Below are positions 1 through 6,289 of a stretch of DNA of 6,289 nt, one piece after another. The stretch's first letter is position 1; each line of letters opens with the position of its first letter. The notes below the pieces were generated by a model, which was not told where the DNA came from, made no database searches, and saw nothing but the letters and a program-made list of their open reading frames with translations. The position numbers and the translations under genes were made by a program. This DNA comes from Spirochaetota bacterium (lineage in GTDB: Bacteria; Spirochaetota; B62-G9): NCBI GenBank assembly GCA_026990615.1, contig JALXDB010000211.1, positions 1 through 6,289 of the forward strand, in the 5' to 3' direction.

Positions 1-273
1 ATAAATATCCTAACTACTTTATATTTATGAGCACAATAATCAACAAACCTTTTCAATCAAACAAATTGATAATTAAAGTGTGATAATATCTAACTGTTCA
101 AAACCAATTAGTTCCAAAAACTAACCTTTAATTCACCCACTTCAATAAATATCAAAAGGATTAACATCAATTTGGCCAAATTAATTTTTCCCTAGAACTT
201 AACAATTTCATTCACTCATAAATCAGCGCTCTTTTAAGAAATAGCTTTAACTACTTTTAAAAACTAAACCAGG
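1..273. other. AT-rich non-coding region downstream of the cupin gene
   Basis: No reading frame of useful length on either strand and no recognisable RNA gene. The stretch is strongly AT-rich. It holds a perfect 14-bp palindrome (AATTTGGCCAAATT, 169-182) and, at the far left, a promoter-like pair reading leftwards (listed separately). I found no convincing GC-rich hairpin with a T-tract that would end the cupin transcript. The region is best read as the spacer between the cupin gene and a gene lying beyond the left edge. Confidence 0.6.
18..46 (-). promoter_or_regulatory. Candidate sigma-70-type promoter reading off the left edge
   Basis: On the minus strand TTGTTG (41-46) and TATAAA (18-23) are separated by exactly 17 nt, close to the TTGACA-N17-TATAAT consensus. 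It would start transcription a few bases from the left edge and serve a gene outside the window. The surrounding DNA is very AT-rich, so chance matches are common; the support is the spacing and the position upstream of where a co-oriented gene would begin. Confidence 0.35.
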
Positions 274-1476
274 CTAAACTTCAGGCCCAAAATGTTTCAA
301 AATTACTAGATTCTGGCTGTCACTTTCATTCTTTATAACAACCCCATTTATTGCAGCCTCATAGGTTACAAAAAGTTCATCTTTTGTCATCTGTCCAAAA
401 CGAATCACATCGGGAGCCCCTATTTCAAGCCCCTGAAACTTCCCATGCCCCTCAATAACTATAAGTCCGTAGGGACCGCTATCCTTTATTACAACCTCTC
501 TTTCAGGAAAGACGGTGAGTTCCTTTGCTGAAAAATACTCGCTCCCGTAAACTATCCAGTTCTCCTCATAACCCTCGTCTCTCATCTCTTCAACTGATTT
601 TACAGGTTTTGGTTCTAAAAATCTGTTCTTGTAAAATTCCGGATCAAGGTTCGCCTCCCAGTCAATGAGATCAACAATAAAATCAAGATCTTTTTTATGC
701 TCTTCCGGAACATCCTTAACAAGAAAATCCCATGGCATAAACTGGTCCCAGACTATATTTTGAAACATGGCAAAAACGTCCGACGATCTCTGCGGTTCAT
801 AGGTTAGAAGTGAACCGGGGGCATGAAGTATTCCCGGAGGTACGTTCCATCCCGTTCCGAGTTTAAGCTTATATGCACTTGAATGATAGAGTATACCGTT
901 GTCTCCATTATCCCAATTCTTCAAACACTCTATTACATCATCCCTGGTTGTACCCGGATTCAGCCCAAAAAAAGTATAGGGGAACCATCCCGGATGATTG
1001 TTTAACTGTTTGGGGAAATAATATCCTTCTGGTTTCCCTTTTTGACCTACGAGCGCGGCTTTTTCATCATCCTGATGAAGATGATGGGGAAGAGGTTCCA
1101 TATTGTCAAAGAATTTGGCAAACATCAACCATCCACCGTACTTTTCCATTACGGCTTTACCCAATATCTTTTCTCCGGATAATTCTATTGCATCTCTGAG
1201 CAGGATTTTATGTTCAACTTCGCCATCCTTAAAATAGATATAACTCAAGCCCTCATCCTCGAGTGTTTCGGGGCCATTGTCAGCTTTCACCGTTGAAGCA
1301 AACCACCTCTCATCTATACCCCCTCTGTGTGCTCCAAACGCATAGTAATCATCCTGATGAAGCTTTAACCTTTTTCCGGGGATGCAAAACGCCCTCGGAA
1401 CCCAGTTTGGAAACAACCTAATAACCCCCTTACCAGCATCAATTGCCCTTTCTATAACAGCACTCTCACCAGCCAT
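274..1476 (-). CDS. Cupin protein resembling type I phosphomannose isomerase
   Basis: A 400-residue protein ending in TAG. The N-terminal half carries a phosphomannose-isomerase-like cupin signature: HLHQDDE (residues 132-138), GKPEGYYF (147-154) and PPGILHAPG (213-221). By comparison with type I mannose-6-phosphate isomerase (QxH, then E, then H around a zinc ion) the likely metal ligands are His132, His134, Glu150 and His218. A second, less conserved beta-rich segment at about 315-398 looks like a C-terminal cupin fold, giving a two-cupin layout. No signal peptide or membrane segment is seen, so it is probably cytoplasmic. An aldose-ketose isomerase or other sugar-binding role is inferred; the substrate cannot be read from sequence, so no gene symbol is given. 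The ATG at 1476 is preferred over the GTG at 1482 because GGAGG lies 7 nt before the ATG but only one base before the GTG. The gene is monocistronic as far as the window shows, with its own promoter at 1530-1558. Confidence 0.85.
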   Translation of the reverse strand: MAGESAVIERAIDAGKGVIRLFPNWVPRAFCIPGKRLKLHQDDYYAFGAHRGGIDERWFASTVKADNGPETLEDEGLSYIYFKDGEVEHKILLRDAIELSGEKILGKAVMEKYGGWLMFAKFFDNMEPLPHHLHQDDEKAALVGQKGKPEGYYFPKQLNNHPGWFPYTFFGLNPGTTRDDVIECLKNWDNGDNGILYHSSAYKLKLGTGWNVPPGILHAPGSLLTYEPQRSSDVFAMFQNIVWDQFMPWDFLVKDVPEEHKKDLDFIVDLIDWEANLDPEFYKNRFLEPKPVKSVEEMRDEGYEENWIVYGSEYFSAKELTVFPEREVVIKDSGPYGLIVIEGHGKFQGLEIGAPDVIRFGQMTKDELFVTYEAAINGVVIKNESDSQNLVILKHFGPEV

Positions 1477-1483
1477 TCGCACT

Positions 1484-1488
1484 CCTCC
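1484..1488 (-). promoter_or_regulatory. Shine-Dalgarno site of the cupin gene
   Basis: GGAGG on the minus strand, 7 nt upstream of the ATG at 1474-1476. This spacing is ideal for the ATG and excludes the GTG at 1480-1482, which begins one base after the motif. It therefore decides the start and shortens the longest frame by two codons. Confidence 0.8.
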
Positions 1489-1529
1489 AAAATTTCTATT
1501 TATTCTTATTTAACCTATTTACTTTTATG

Positions 1530-1558
1530 ATTATACTACCATGAGAAAAAAGATACAA
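1530..1558 (-). promoter_or_regulatory. Sigma-70-type promoter of the cupin gene
   Basis: On the minus strand a -35 box TTGTAT (1553-1558) and a perfect -10 box TATAAT (1530-1535) are spaced by 17 nt. Transcription would start near 1522-1524, giving a leader of about 45 nt before the ATG that contains the GGAGG site. It lies in the 186 bp gap after the helicase stop codon, so the cupin gene can be transcribed independently. The rest of that gap shows near-direct repeats of GGGTATT (1608 and 1639) but no clear terminator hairpin. Confidence 0.65.
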
Positions 1559-1662
1559 GAGTTTGATTGGGTGGCTTTAAAGATTAACCCCAATTTTATA
1601 TGCTACAGGGTATTTAATTCAAAACACTCTTTACTTTTGGGTATTAAATAAAATTAACGGGT

Positions 1663-4137
1663 TTATCCATTCAGGAGGTCAACAAGCCTTCGGTATGTTG
1701 TGTTGATTATACTGGATTGCTCTTCGTTAAGTATATTTACATCTTCATCCATTATGTACTCAAGGCTTGACAGGGATTCCTCGATTGCCTGAATTGGATT
1801 TTTATAGCAGCTAAACCAGTAGAATCCATTACCGTTTGTCAGTAGGGTTAAAAATCCGATTCTTCTGGATGATTTTGATTTTCTGCACAGACTCATGATA
1901 TTTGGAATATTTCTAACAATTTCATAAGAATCTCTGAGGTACTCATACTGAATACCTCTGGGCCAGCTGTCGAGAATTAAGTTCGGCTCACCGATTGTAT
2001 AGAAATACTGGAGTATTCTTTTAAGGTTCATACCGCTCATTACTTCGAATCCATCAAGCAACACCTTGCCCTTTAATCCTTTGTAGTTGGGGAGGCTCTC
2101 AAAGTTTAACTTACCGATAACCCTGCTGATTTTTTCAAAAGGCAGTACAACAACCTTTCTCTTATTCTTGATTTTTACTATTTCAAACTTTTCATCACCA
2201 ATTTTTATGTAGTTTGTATAGTCCCTTTCCTTCTTCTTTTTAACTTCGTATGCCTTTTTGTCGCCCGAGAATACCCTGTATATTTCGGGTGAAATATCCT
2301 TTATCCATTCAGCCTTCAAGGGAGAAACGGACATGGCATACATCTGGGATGTTTTCATTATTTCTCCTGCAACTATATAATCCGGTCTCTGTTTGTACAT
2401 CACCGAACCGGGATGAATCTTAATCCCTCTGGCTGTAAGACTCTTATAGCTTGCCCCTGTTGTCCTTCTGCAGACAAACTGAATAAGCCCTTTCGCAATG
2501 GCTTTAAGATAGTGGGACACATCTCCACCACTCTGTATTGGGATTCCCATTTTCGATACTATCTCCTGAAGCTGATTCTTGACATTGTATATTTCGTTCA
2601 TCCCTTTGATATCAAGATAGTAATCGTTGCAAAACTCTTCTTTATCCTCGGCTTTTTCAAAAGCTCTGAATATTTTTGTATAGGAAACAAAATCGCCGTA
2701 CTTATGCCTGAAATGATGGTGGGCTTTTCTCGCCTCATACTCCTCTCCGTGGGGGAGCAAAAAAGGAGCTCTGTCGTTTATAAAAGCAGCTGCAATAAGA
2801 ACCTCCTCGAGGACATCGGGGTATTCAAGAATCGATGCAACAATCATACGGGAAATTCTGGGAATAATTGGAAACTGAACCATCAATTTCCCTATTGATG
2901 TGAGATCTCTATTTTGATCAATTGCCTCTAGCAATTCAAGAGTTTTTATTGCACCCTCTATCTTTGTCCTTCCTGGATTCGAGATAAAATTGAAATTTTC
3001 AATATCCTTAATACCCAGCTCTATCATTCTAAGAACTACCTCTGACAAATCACGCCTGTAAATTTCTTCTTTGGTAAATAGATCCCTCAGCTCATAATCT
3101 TCTTCTGTGTACAGGCGATAGCAAATACCCGGGGCAGTTCTTCCTGCTCGTCCTTTTCTCTGATTACACGAGGCCTTTGAAATAGGAACTTCGATCAATG
3201 ATGATGTGTAGTTCTTCGTATTGTAAAAATTAAGTTTTGCCATACCAGGATCAATTACATACTTTATGCCATCTATTGTCACACTTGTTTCGGCGATATT
3301 TGTTGCTACTATTACCTTTCTTTTACCTCTGTAGGTGTTGAAGACCTTCTCCTGCTCCTCCCTTGAAAGCCTCGAGTAGAGGGGCAAAAATACCATATGC
3401 CTCTTTTTATTGTACTGTTCGAGGTATGATATGCATTCCTTTATCTGGTTTTCACCCGAAAGAAATATAAGTATATCCCCATCTGCCTTGCTCTTTTCAA
3501 TCCTGTTTACTATTTCTCCTATCTTAAATAGTGTGGATTGAAAATCAAACAGGAACTCTGGAGGTTCATATTCCACCTTAACTGGATACATCTTTGCATC
3601 AATTGTTATAATCGGGCATTCGTCAAAATACTCCGAAAATAACGACGCATTAATAGTAGCGGAAGATATCACTACTTTTAGATCATCTCTCTTTTTTAAT
3701 ATCTCCTTTAAAAGACCTAGAATAAAATCAATGTTTAAGCTCCTCTCATGTGCCTCATCCACCATAATAACGCTGTACTCAGAAAGAAGGGGATCTGCCT
3801 TAAGCTCCTGGAGAAGAATGCCATCTGTCATTATTACGATCCTTGTCCTGGCTACGGTTTCGTCGACAAATCTCATTTTATAGCCCACCAATCCGGGCAC
3901 TGTTTCGCCGTAATTCGCAGCCAGAAAATAGGAAACTGAGAGAGCCGCTATTCTTCTAGGCTGTGTAACACCTATCCTTCCGTTATTACCAAATCCAGCA
4001 TCGTAAAGAATTTTTGGGAGACCTGTTGTTTTTCCCGAACCTGTGGGGCTCTCGACAACTATAACCTGATTCTTTTTTAACGCTTCAATAATCCTGTTTT
4101 TATGTTTGTATACCGGTAATTCTTTTATATCTATCAT
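1663..4137 (-). CDS. hrpA: DEAH-box ATP-dependent RNA helicase, HrpA type
   Basis: An 824-residue superfamily 2 helicase with all diagnostic motifs: I GSGKTT (33-38), Ia QPRR (59-62), II DEAH (127-130), III SAT (159-161), V ATNIAETSVTI (278-288) and VI QRKGRAGRTAPG (326-337). These form the two RecA-like domains, which use ATP to unwind or remodel RNA. They are followed by the winged-helix/HA2 region (about 365-480; note RRDLSEVVLRMIELGI at 361-376) and an OB-fold-like segment (about 545-625; LTARGIKIHPGSVM at 567-580). The last 200 residues are lysine-rich at 633-662 and not recognised. Length is close to HrpB (about 820) and Borrelia HrpA but well short of the 1300-residue enterobacterial HrpA; the C-terminus does not look like HrpB's, so the HrpA label is preferred. 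It stops with TAA. The start ATG has only a weak upstream purine stretch (AAAGAAAGATAAG). It follows the malic enzyme gene by 60 nt on the same strand and may be co-transcribed. In bacteria related helicases act in mRNA processing and ribosome rescue; the role here is inferred. Confidence 0.9.
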   Translation of the reverse strand: MIDIKELPVYKHKNRIIEALKKNQVIVVESPTGSGKTTGLPKILYDAGFGNNGRIGVTQPRRIAALSVSYFLAANYGETVPGLVGYKMRFVDETVARTRIVIMTDGILLQELKADPLLSEYSVIMVDEAHERSLNIDFILGLLKEILKKRDDLKVVISSATINASLFSEYFDECPIITIDAKMYPVKVEYEPPEFLFDFQSTLFKIGEIVNRIEKSKADGDILIFLSGENQIKECISYLEQYNKKRHMVFLPLYSRLSREEQEKVFNTYRGKRKVIVATNIAETSVTIDGIKYVIDPGMAKLNFYNTKNYTSSLIEVPISKASCNQRKGRAGRTAPGICYRLYTEEDYELRDLFTKEEIYRRDLSEVVLRMIELGIKDIENFNFISNPGRTKIEGAIKTLELLEAIDQNRDLTSIGKLMVQFPIIPRISRMIVASILEYPDVLEEVLIAAAFINDRAPFLLPHGEEYEARKAHHHFRHKYGDFVSYTKIFRAFEKAEDKEEFCNDYYLDIKGMNEIYNVKNQLQEIVSKMGIPIQSGGDVSHYLKAIAKGLIQFVCRRTTGASYKSLTARGIKIHPGSVMYKQRPDYIVAGEIMKTSQMYAMSVSPLKAEWIKDISPEIYRVFSGDKKAYEVKKKKERDYTNYIKIGDEKFEIVKIKNKRKVVVLPFEKISRVIGKLNFESLPNYKGLKGKVLLDGFEVMSGMNLKRILQYFYTIGEPNLILDSWPRGIQYEYLRDSYEIVRNIPNIMSLCRKSKSSRRIGFLTLLTNGNGFYWFSCYKNPIQAIEESLSSLEYIMDEDVNILNEEQSSIINTTYRRLVDLLNG

Positions 4138-4159
4138 AGACTTATCTTTCTTTTATTGA

Positions 4160-4165
4160 ATTATA
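4160..4165 (-). promoter_or_regulatory. Possible -10 box ahead of the helicase gene
   Basis: A perfect TATAAT on the minus strand in the 60 nt gap between malic enzyme and helicase. No good -35 hexamer sits at 16-18 nt: TTGGAC is only 13 nt upstream and TTGAAG is 23 nt upstream. It could give the helicase a weak promoter of its own, with a leader of roughly 15 nt, but may be chance in AT-rich DNA. Confidence 0.25.
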
Positions 4166-4197
4166 GATCTGTTATTAAGTCCAACTTACTTCAATCT

Positions 4198-5571
4198 TTA
4201 TAGATCCAGATTTTCTTTATAATTTTTAATAAAGCCCTCATCCATCATAGTTTTGGCTTTATTCCTGGCCGATGATATGATTGCTTCGGCCTTTTTGTAT
4301 AGTTCTTCTCTTGATATATTAATCCTTGCTATGCCCTGTTCAATTGCCTTGCTACCAACAGCTGCAGCCTCCCTTGGAAAGACTTCCCATTCATCCATTG
4401 TAGGAATTATATAATCTTCACTAATACCTTTATCCTCAGCAGTTTTTGCTATTTCCTTAGCTGCCTCTATACACATTTCGTCGGTAATTGTTTTTGCCAT
4501 TACATCAAGAGTTCCCCTGAATATACCAGGAAATCCCAGAGAATTGTTAACCTGATTCGGAAAATCACTTCTGCCGGTCGCAACTATACGGGCACCTGCT
4601 TCTTTTGCTTCCCAGGGCCATATTTCAGGAACAGGATTGGCACATGCGAAGACGATGGAATCCTTTGCCATTTTAGAAATCCACTCTTTTTTAACTGTAT
4701 CAGGTCCGGGCTTTGAAAGGGCAATCAGGACATCCGCTCCATTTATAACATCCCATATCTGCCCATCAACATCCTTTTCATTTGTAATCTCGCACATCCT
4801 CCACTTTTCATAAAGCTCGCTGTTATTTTTTATATCAGTTCTGCCTCTATGAAGGGTCCCTTTACTATCAAGCATTATACATCTAGCCGGATCAGCTCCC
4901 GCTTTAAATATTATATCCGCAATTCGTATATTTGCAGCTCCGGCTCCCATAAACACAATCTTCACCTTAGAAATTTCTTTACCGACGACTTTTAAAGCAT
5001 TTATCAATCCGGCAAGAGTTACAGCCGCAGTACCCTGTTGATCATCGTGCCAAACAGGTATATGGCATTCTTTCCTCAGCCTCTCAAGGATATAAAAGCA
5101 TTTTGGCTGCTCAATGTCTTCCAGATTTACCCCTCCAAAAGAGGGTTGAAGCAGTTTAACAGTTTCAATAAACTTATCCGGATCTTTTGTATCCAGGCAT
5201 ATGGGATAGGCATCAACTCCCCCGAGATACTTGAACAGTATGGATTTGCCCTCCATAACAGGCATAGCAGCCTCAGGACCAATATCCCCAAGCCCCAATA
5301 CTCTTGTACCGTCCGATATAACTGCCACGCTGTTCCATTTATTTGTGTACGAGTAGACAAGCTCCCTATCCTTTGCAATCTCCTTTGAAGGAGCTGCAAC
5401 CCCGGGTGTATACCAGATATCAAAATCATGAAAGTCCTCTATCATAACCTTGGGAATAGTCTCCAGCTTCCCCCTGTAGTAGTTATGAACCTTCGGTGCT
5501 ATTTCCAGAGGTCTTTTCGCTTTCTTTATCAACTCTTCCTCATTGTAACTACTGTGGTTCTTGTAATCCAT
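4198..5571 (-). CDS. Malic enzyme (malate to pyruvate and CO2)
   Basis: A 457-residue malate dehydrogenase (oxaloacetate-decarboxylating), cytoplasmic, converting L-malate to pyruvate, CO2 and NAD(P)H. Visible landmarks: WYTPGVAAP (53-61) with catalytic Tyr54; PVMEGKSILFK (104-114) with catalytic Lys109; metal-binding Glu151-Asp152 in NLEDIEQP and Asp176-Asp177 in WHDDQQGTAAV; a Rossmann GAGAAN motif (209-214); ANPVPEIWP (311-319); and GRSDFPNQVNN (333-343) in the substrate site. Asp235 (MLDSKG, near the end of the second Rossmann strand) hints at NAD rather than NADP, but this is inference, so no mae-type symbol is chosen. Length fits the short bacterial form, with no C-terminal phosphotransacetylase domain as in MaeB. 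The start at 5571 is chosen because GGGGAG lies 8 nt upstream; the frame extends 12 codons further to an ATG at 5607, but nothing there resembles a ribosome-binding site. It stops with TAA, 60 nt before the helicase start. An upstream promoter is not clear: TTGAAT-N16-TAGATA around 5620-5650 is only a weak match. Confidence 0.92.
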   Translation of the reverse strand: MDYKNHSSYNEEELIKKAKRPLEIAPKVHNYYRGKLETIPKVMIEDFHDFDIWYTPGVAAPSKEIAKDRELVYSYTNKWNSVAVISDGTRVLGLGDIGPEAAMPVMEGKSILFKYLGGVDAYPICLDTKDPDKFIETVKLLQPSFGGVNLEDIEQPKCFYILERLRKECHIPVWHDDQQGTAAVTLAGLINALKVVGKEISKVKIVFMGAGAANIRIADIIFKAGADPARCIMLDSKGTLHRGRTDIKNNSELYEKWRMCEITNEKDVDGQIWDVINGADVLIALSKPGPDTVKKEWISKMAKDSIVFACANPVPEIWPWEAKEAGARIVATGRSDFPNQVNNSLGFPGIFRGTLDVMAKTITDEMCIEAAKEIAKTAEDKGISEDYIIPTMDEWEVFPREAAAVGSKAIEQGIARINISREELYKKAEAIISSARNKAKTMMDEGFIKNYKENLDL

Positions 5572-5579
5572 TTCTCTCT

Positions 5580-5585
5580 CTCCCC
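5580..5585 (-). promoter_or_regulatory. Shine-Dalgarno-like site of the malic enzyme gene
   Basis: GGGGAG followed by an AGAGAGAA purine run, 8 nt before the ATG at 5569-5571. It supports the shorter malic enzyme start. The alternative ATG at 5605-5607 is preceded by ATATAGTTTTCT, which has no pairing potential to the 16S rRNA tail. Confidence 0.6.
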
Positions 5586-5715
5586 ATAAATCGTTTTGTT
5601 TGTGCATAGAAAACTATATTCAATATCTATCATATTCGATAAAAAATTCAACAAACCACTCTTTATGTGAATTATTTAATCGATCCAATTAGACGAGGTC
5701 ATATGGGGCAAAAAA

Positions 5716-5787
5716 TTACTTCAATCAAAAAATTAACTCAATCAAAAGATTACTTCCAGAAAGTTACTTCTATTAAATATTTACTTT
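5716..5787. repeat. Degenerate tandem array of about 17 nt units
   Basis: On the plus strand TTACTTCAATCAAAAAA (5716-5732) is followed directly by TTAACTCAATCAAAAGA (5733-5749), 15 of 17 positions identical. Shorter and weaker copies follow: TTACTTCCAGAAAG (5750-5763), TTACTTCTATTAAATA (5764-5779) and TTTACTTTTAT at 5780. The common core is TTACTTC followed by an A-rich tail. The first two units are a convincing pair; the rest could be decay or chance. The array overlaps the end of the coding-like stretch at 5750-5911. No function is evident. Confidence 0.5.
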
Positions 5788-5860
5788 TATAAGGAAGAAT
5801 CTTACCATACTTATTGGCATAATCGATGTATAATCCCGTGGCTTCCCTAAAGATTGTCAT
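5750..5860 (-). CDS. Candidate 36-residue ORF or gene remnant, unrecognised
   Basis: ATG at 5860 opens a 36-residue frame ending in TAA. The frame is open further back to 5911, for 53 codons in total. The product (starts MTIFREATGLYIDYANKYGK, ends IEVTFWK) has a natural-looking composition, with an amphipathic helix-like start and aromatic residues, and uses varied codons unlike random AT-rich DNA. Against a live gene: the GAGG before the ATG is only 2 nt away, too close for a good ribosome-binding site, and an 8-bp tandem duplication lies just upstream, the kind of change that shifts a frame. I do not recognise a family. It may be the surviving 3' end of a decayed gene, a small protein, or chance. 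Confidence 0.2.
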   Translation of the reverse strand: MTIFREATGLYIDYANKYGKILPYKSKYLIEVTFWK

Positions 5861-5873
5861 ATCCTCTTTATTC

Positions 5874-5889
5874 GACGACCAGACGACCA
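5874..5889. repeat. Perfect 8-bp tandem duplication
   Basis: GACGACCA occurs twice in direct succession (5874-5881 and 5882-5889) within the gap after pnp. Eight is not a multiple of three, so if the region once encoded protein the duplication would shift its frame. Removing one copy does not by itself restore a long frame. Confidence 0.6.
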
Positions 5890-5921
5890 CTAGAAACTGA
5901 TTTACAGCGGTCTACTGAAAC

Positions 5922-6289
5922 CTATCTAAACCTATGAACTTTCGGCAGTACTTCCTTTCTGCTCAGATTAATTCTACCAAGCGGATCTATGCTTATTACC
6001 TTAACCTTTACCCTATCTCCGACCTTCACAACATCGGATACTTTAGAAACTCTCTTATGGTCGAGCTGTGATATATGGCACAACCCTTCCTTACCCGGTA
6101 GAACCTCTATGAATGCACCAAAGTCAGTTATCTTCTTAACCTTACCTTCGTACACCTTGCCCACCTGAACATCTTCAGTTATGTCGCGCACCATGTCGTA
6201 CGCCTTTTTGGCATCATTTTCGTTCTTGCTTGATATTGTTACGGTGCCGTCTCCATCTAATCATACATTGCAACCGGTTGCCTCGATGA
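5922..6289 (-). CDS. pnp: Polynucleotide phosphorylase 3' end, with an internal in-frame TGA
   Basis: The C-terminal part of PNPase, the phosphate-dependent 3'-5' exoribonuclease of RNA turnover; the 5' part lies beyond the right edge. Reading from 6287, the first eight codons give IEATGCNV, then TGA (6261-6263), then LDGDGTVTISS and DAKKAYDMVRDITEDVQVG. This aligns without gaps to the end of the PNPase KH domain (E. coli: ETGTTIEIEDDGTVKI), with TGA in place of an acidic residue. It is followed by a complete S1 RNA-binding domain: GKVYEGKVKKITDFGAFIEVLPGKEGLCHISQL, in pieces from about 6165 to 6066, ending with GRINLSRKE. The protein ends 8 residues later at TAG, with no long tail. The longest uninterrupted frame from an ATG (6194) begins inside the KH domain, so that ATG is not a true start. 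The TGA may be a nonsense mutation, or an assembly error near the sequence end. The family assignment is firm; whether the gene is intact is not. Confidence 0.85.

Larger units (their letters stand above)
5572..5921. other. 350 bp gap between pnp and the malic enzyme gene
   Basis: No recognised gene. Reading in the direction of transcription from the pnp stop, it holds an imperfect hairpin (arms 5906-5912 and 5885-5891, seven pairs with one G-U, 14 nt loop, no T-tract), a perfect 8-bp tandem duplication (5874-5889), a coding-like open stretch (5750-5911), a degenerate repeat array (5716-5787), then about 145 bp of AT-rich leader ahead of malic enzyme. The part near pnp is clearly less AT-rich than the part near malic enzyme, which suggests former coding DNA on that side. 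Confidence 0.55.

Noticed and set aside
169..182. Palindrome AATTTGGCCAAATT as an operator or terminator
   Set aside because: A perfect 14-bp palindrome, but only one copy, not placed at a promoter, and palindromes of this kind are not rare in AT-rich DNA. On the plus strand AATTTTT follows it, but no plus-strand gene exists there to terminate.
873..1199. Plus-strand frame of 108 codons inside the cupin gene
   Set aside because: It lies opposite a well-supported conserved gene and its product has no recognisable features, so it is a shadow frame. The same applies to plus-strand frames at 2413-2898, 3748-3939 and 5038-5388 and the minus-strand frame at 5127-5429.
1608..1650. GGGTATT near-direct repeats and an AT-only 8-bp inverted repeat after the helicase gene
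   Set aside because: Two imperfect copies 31 nt apart and a weak all-AT stem with a 24 nt loop are within chance expectation for this base composition.
5572..5607. Longer malic enzyme start at 5607 adding 12 residues
   Set aside because: No ribosome-binding site precedes it, the added residues are not part of the conserved family, and the GGGGAG motif lies inside the extension at the right distance for the start at 5571.
5885..5912. Rho-independent terminator after pnp
   Set aside because: A seven-pair stem with one G-U pair and a 14 nt loop exists, but no T-tract follows on the minus strand. It may be chance or a weak RNA structure, not a clear terminator.
6261..6263. UGA recoding (selenocysteine, Trp or Gly) as the cause of the in-frame TGA in pnp
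   Set aside because: None of the four genes ends in TGA (they use TAG, TAA, TAA, TAG), which is compatible with recoding. But the three complete genes hold about 1680 codons with no internal TGA, and their Trp and Gly residues use normal codons. PNPase is not a selenoprotein family and the site normally holds Asp or Glu.

Overview
All convincing genes in this 6.3 kb window lie on the minus strand, so transcription runs right to left. It looks like an AT-rich bacterial chromosome segment. In transcription order it holds: the 3' end of pnp (polynucleotide phosphorylase; KH remnant plus S1 domain), which runs off the right edge; a roughly 350 bp gap; a complete malic enzyme gene; after only 60 nt, a complete DEAH-box RNA helicase of the HrpA type; a 186 bp gap with a good sigma-70-like promoter; a complete cupin protein resembling type I phosphomannose isomerase; and about 270 bp of AT-rich non-coding DNA to the left edge.

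Organism: the compact 824-residue HrpA-like helicase (classical enterobacterial HrpA is about 1300 residues; Borrelia HrpA is close to this size, from memory) and the 'EGLCHIS' form of the PNPase S1 domain suggest a spirochaete or a relative. This is inference from remembered family features, not a search. No phage, plasmid, CRISPR, tRNA, rRNA or insertion sequence was recognised.

The genes look like ordinary housekeeping and central metabolism: RNA turnover (PNPase), pyruvate supply from malate (malic enzyme), RNA/RNP remodelling (helicase) and probably sugar-phosphate chemistry (cupin). Malic enzyme and helicase may be co-transcribed. The cupin has its own promoter. No single pathway links the four genes and I see no convincing new system.

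The oddities are concentrated at the right end. There is an in-frame TGA inside the conserved KH region of pnp, 27 bases from the window edge. The pnp/malic-enzyme gap holds an unexplained coding-like stretch of 53 codons, a perfect 8-bp tandem duplication and a degenerate array of about 17 nt units. Two database-style start sites look wrong: ribosome-binding sites place the cupin start at an ATG two codons inside a GTG, and the malic enzyme start at an ATG 12 codons inside the longest frame.
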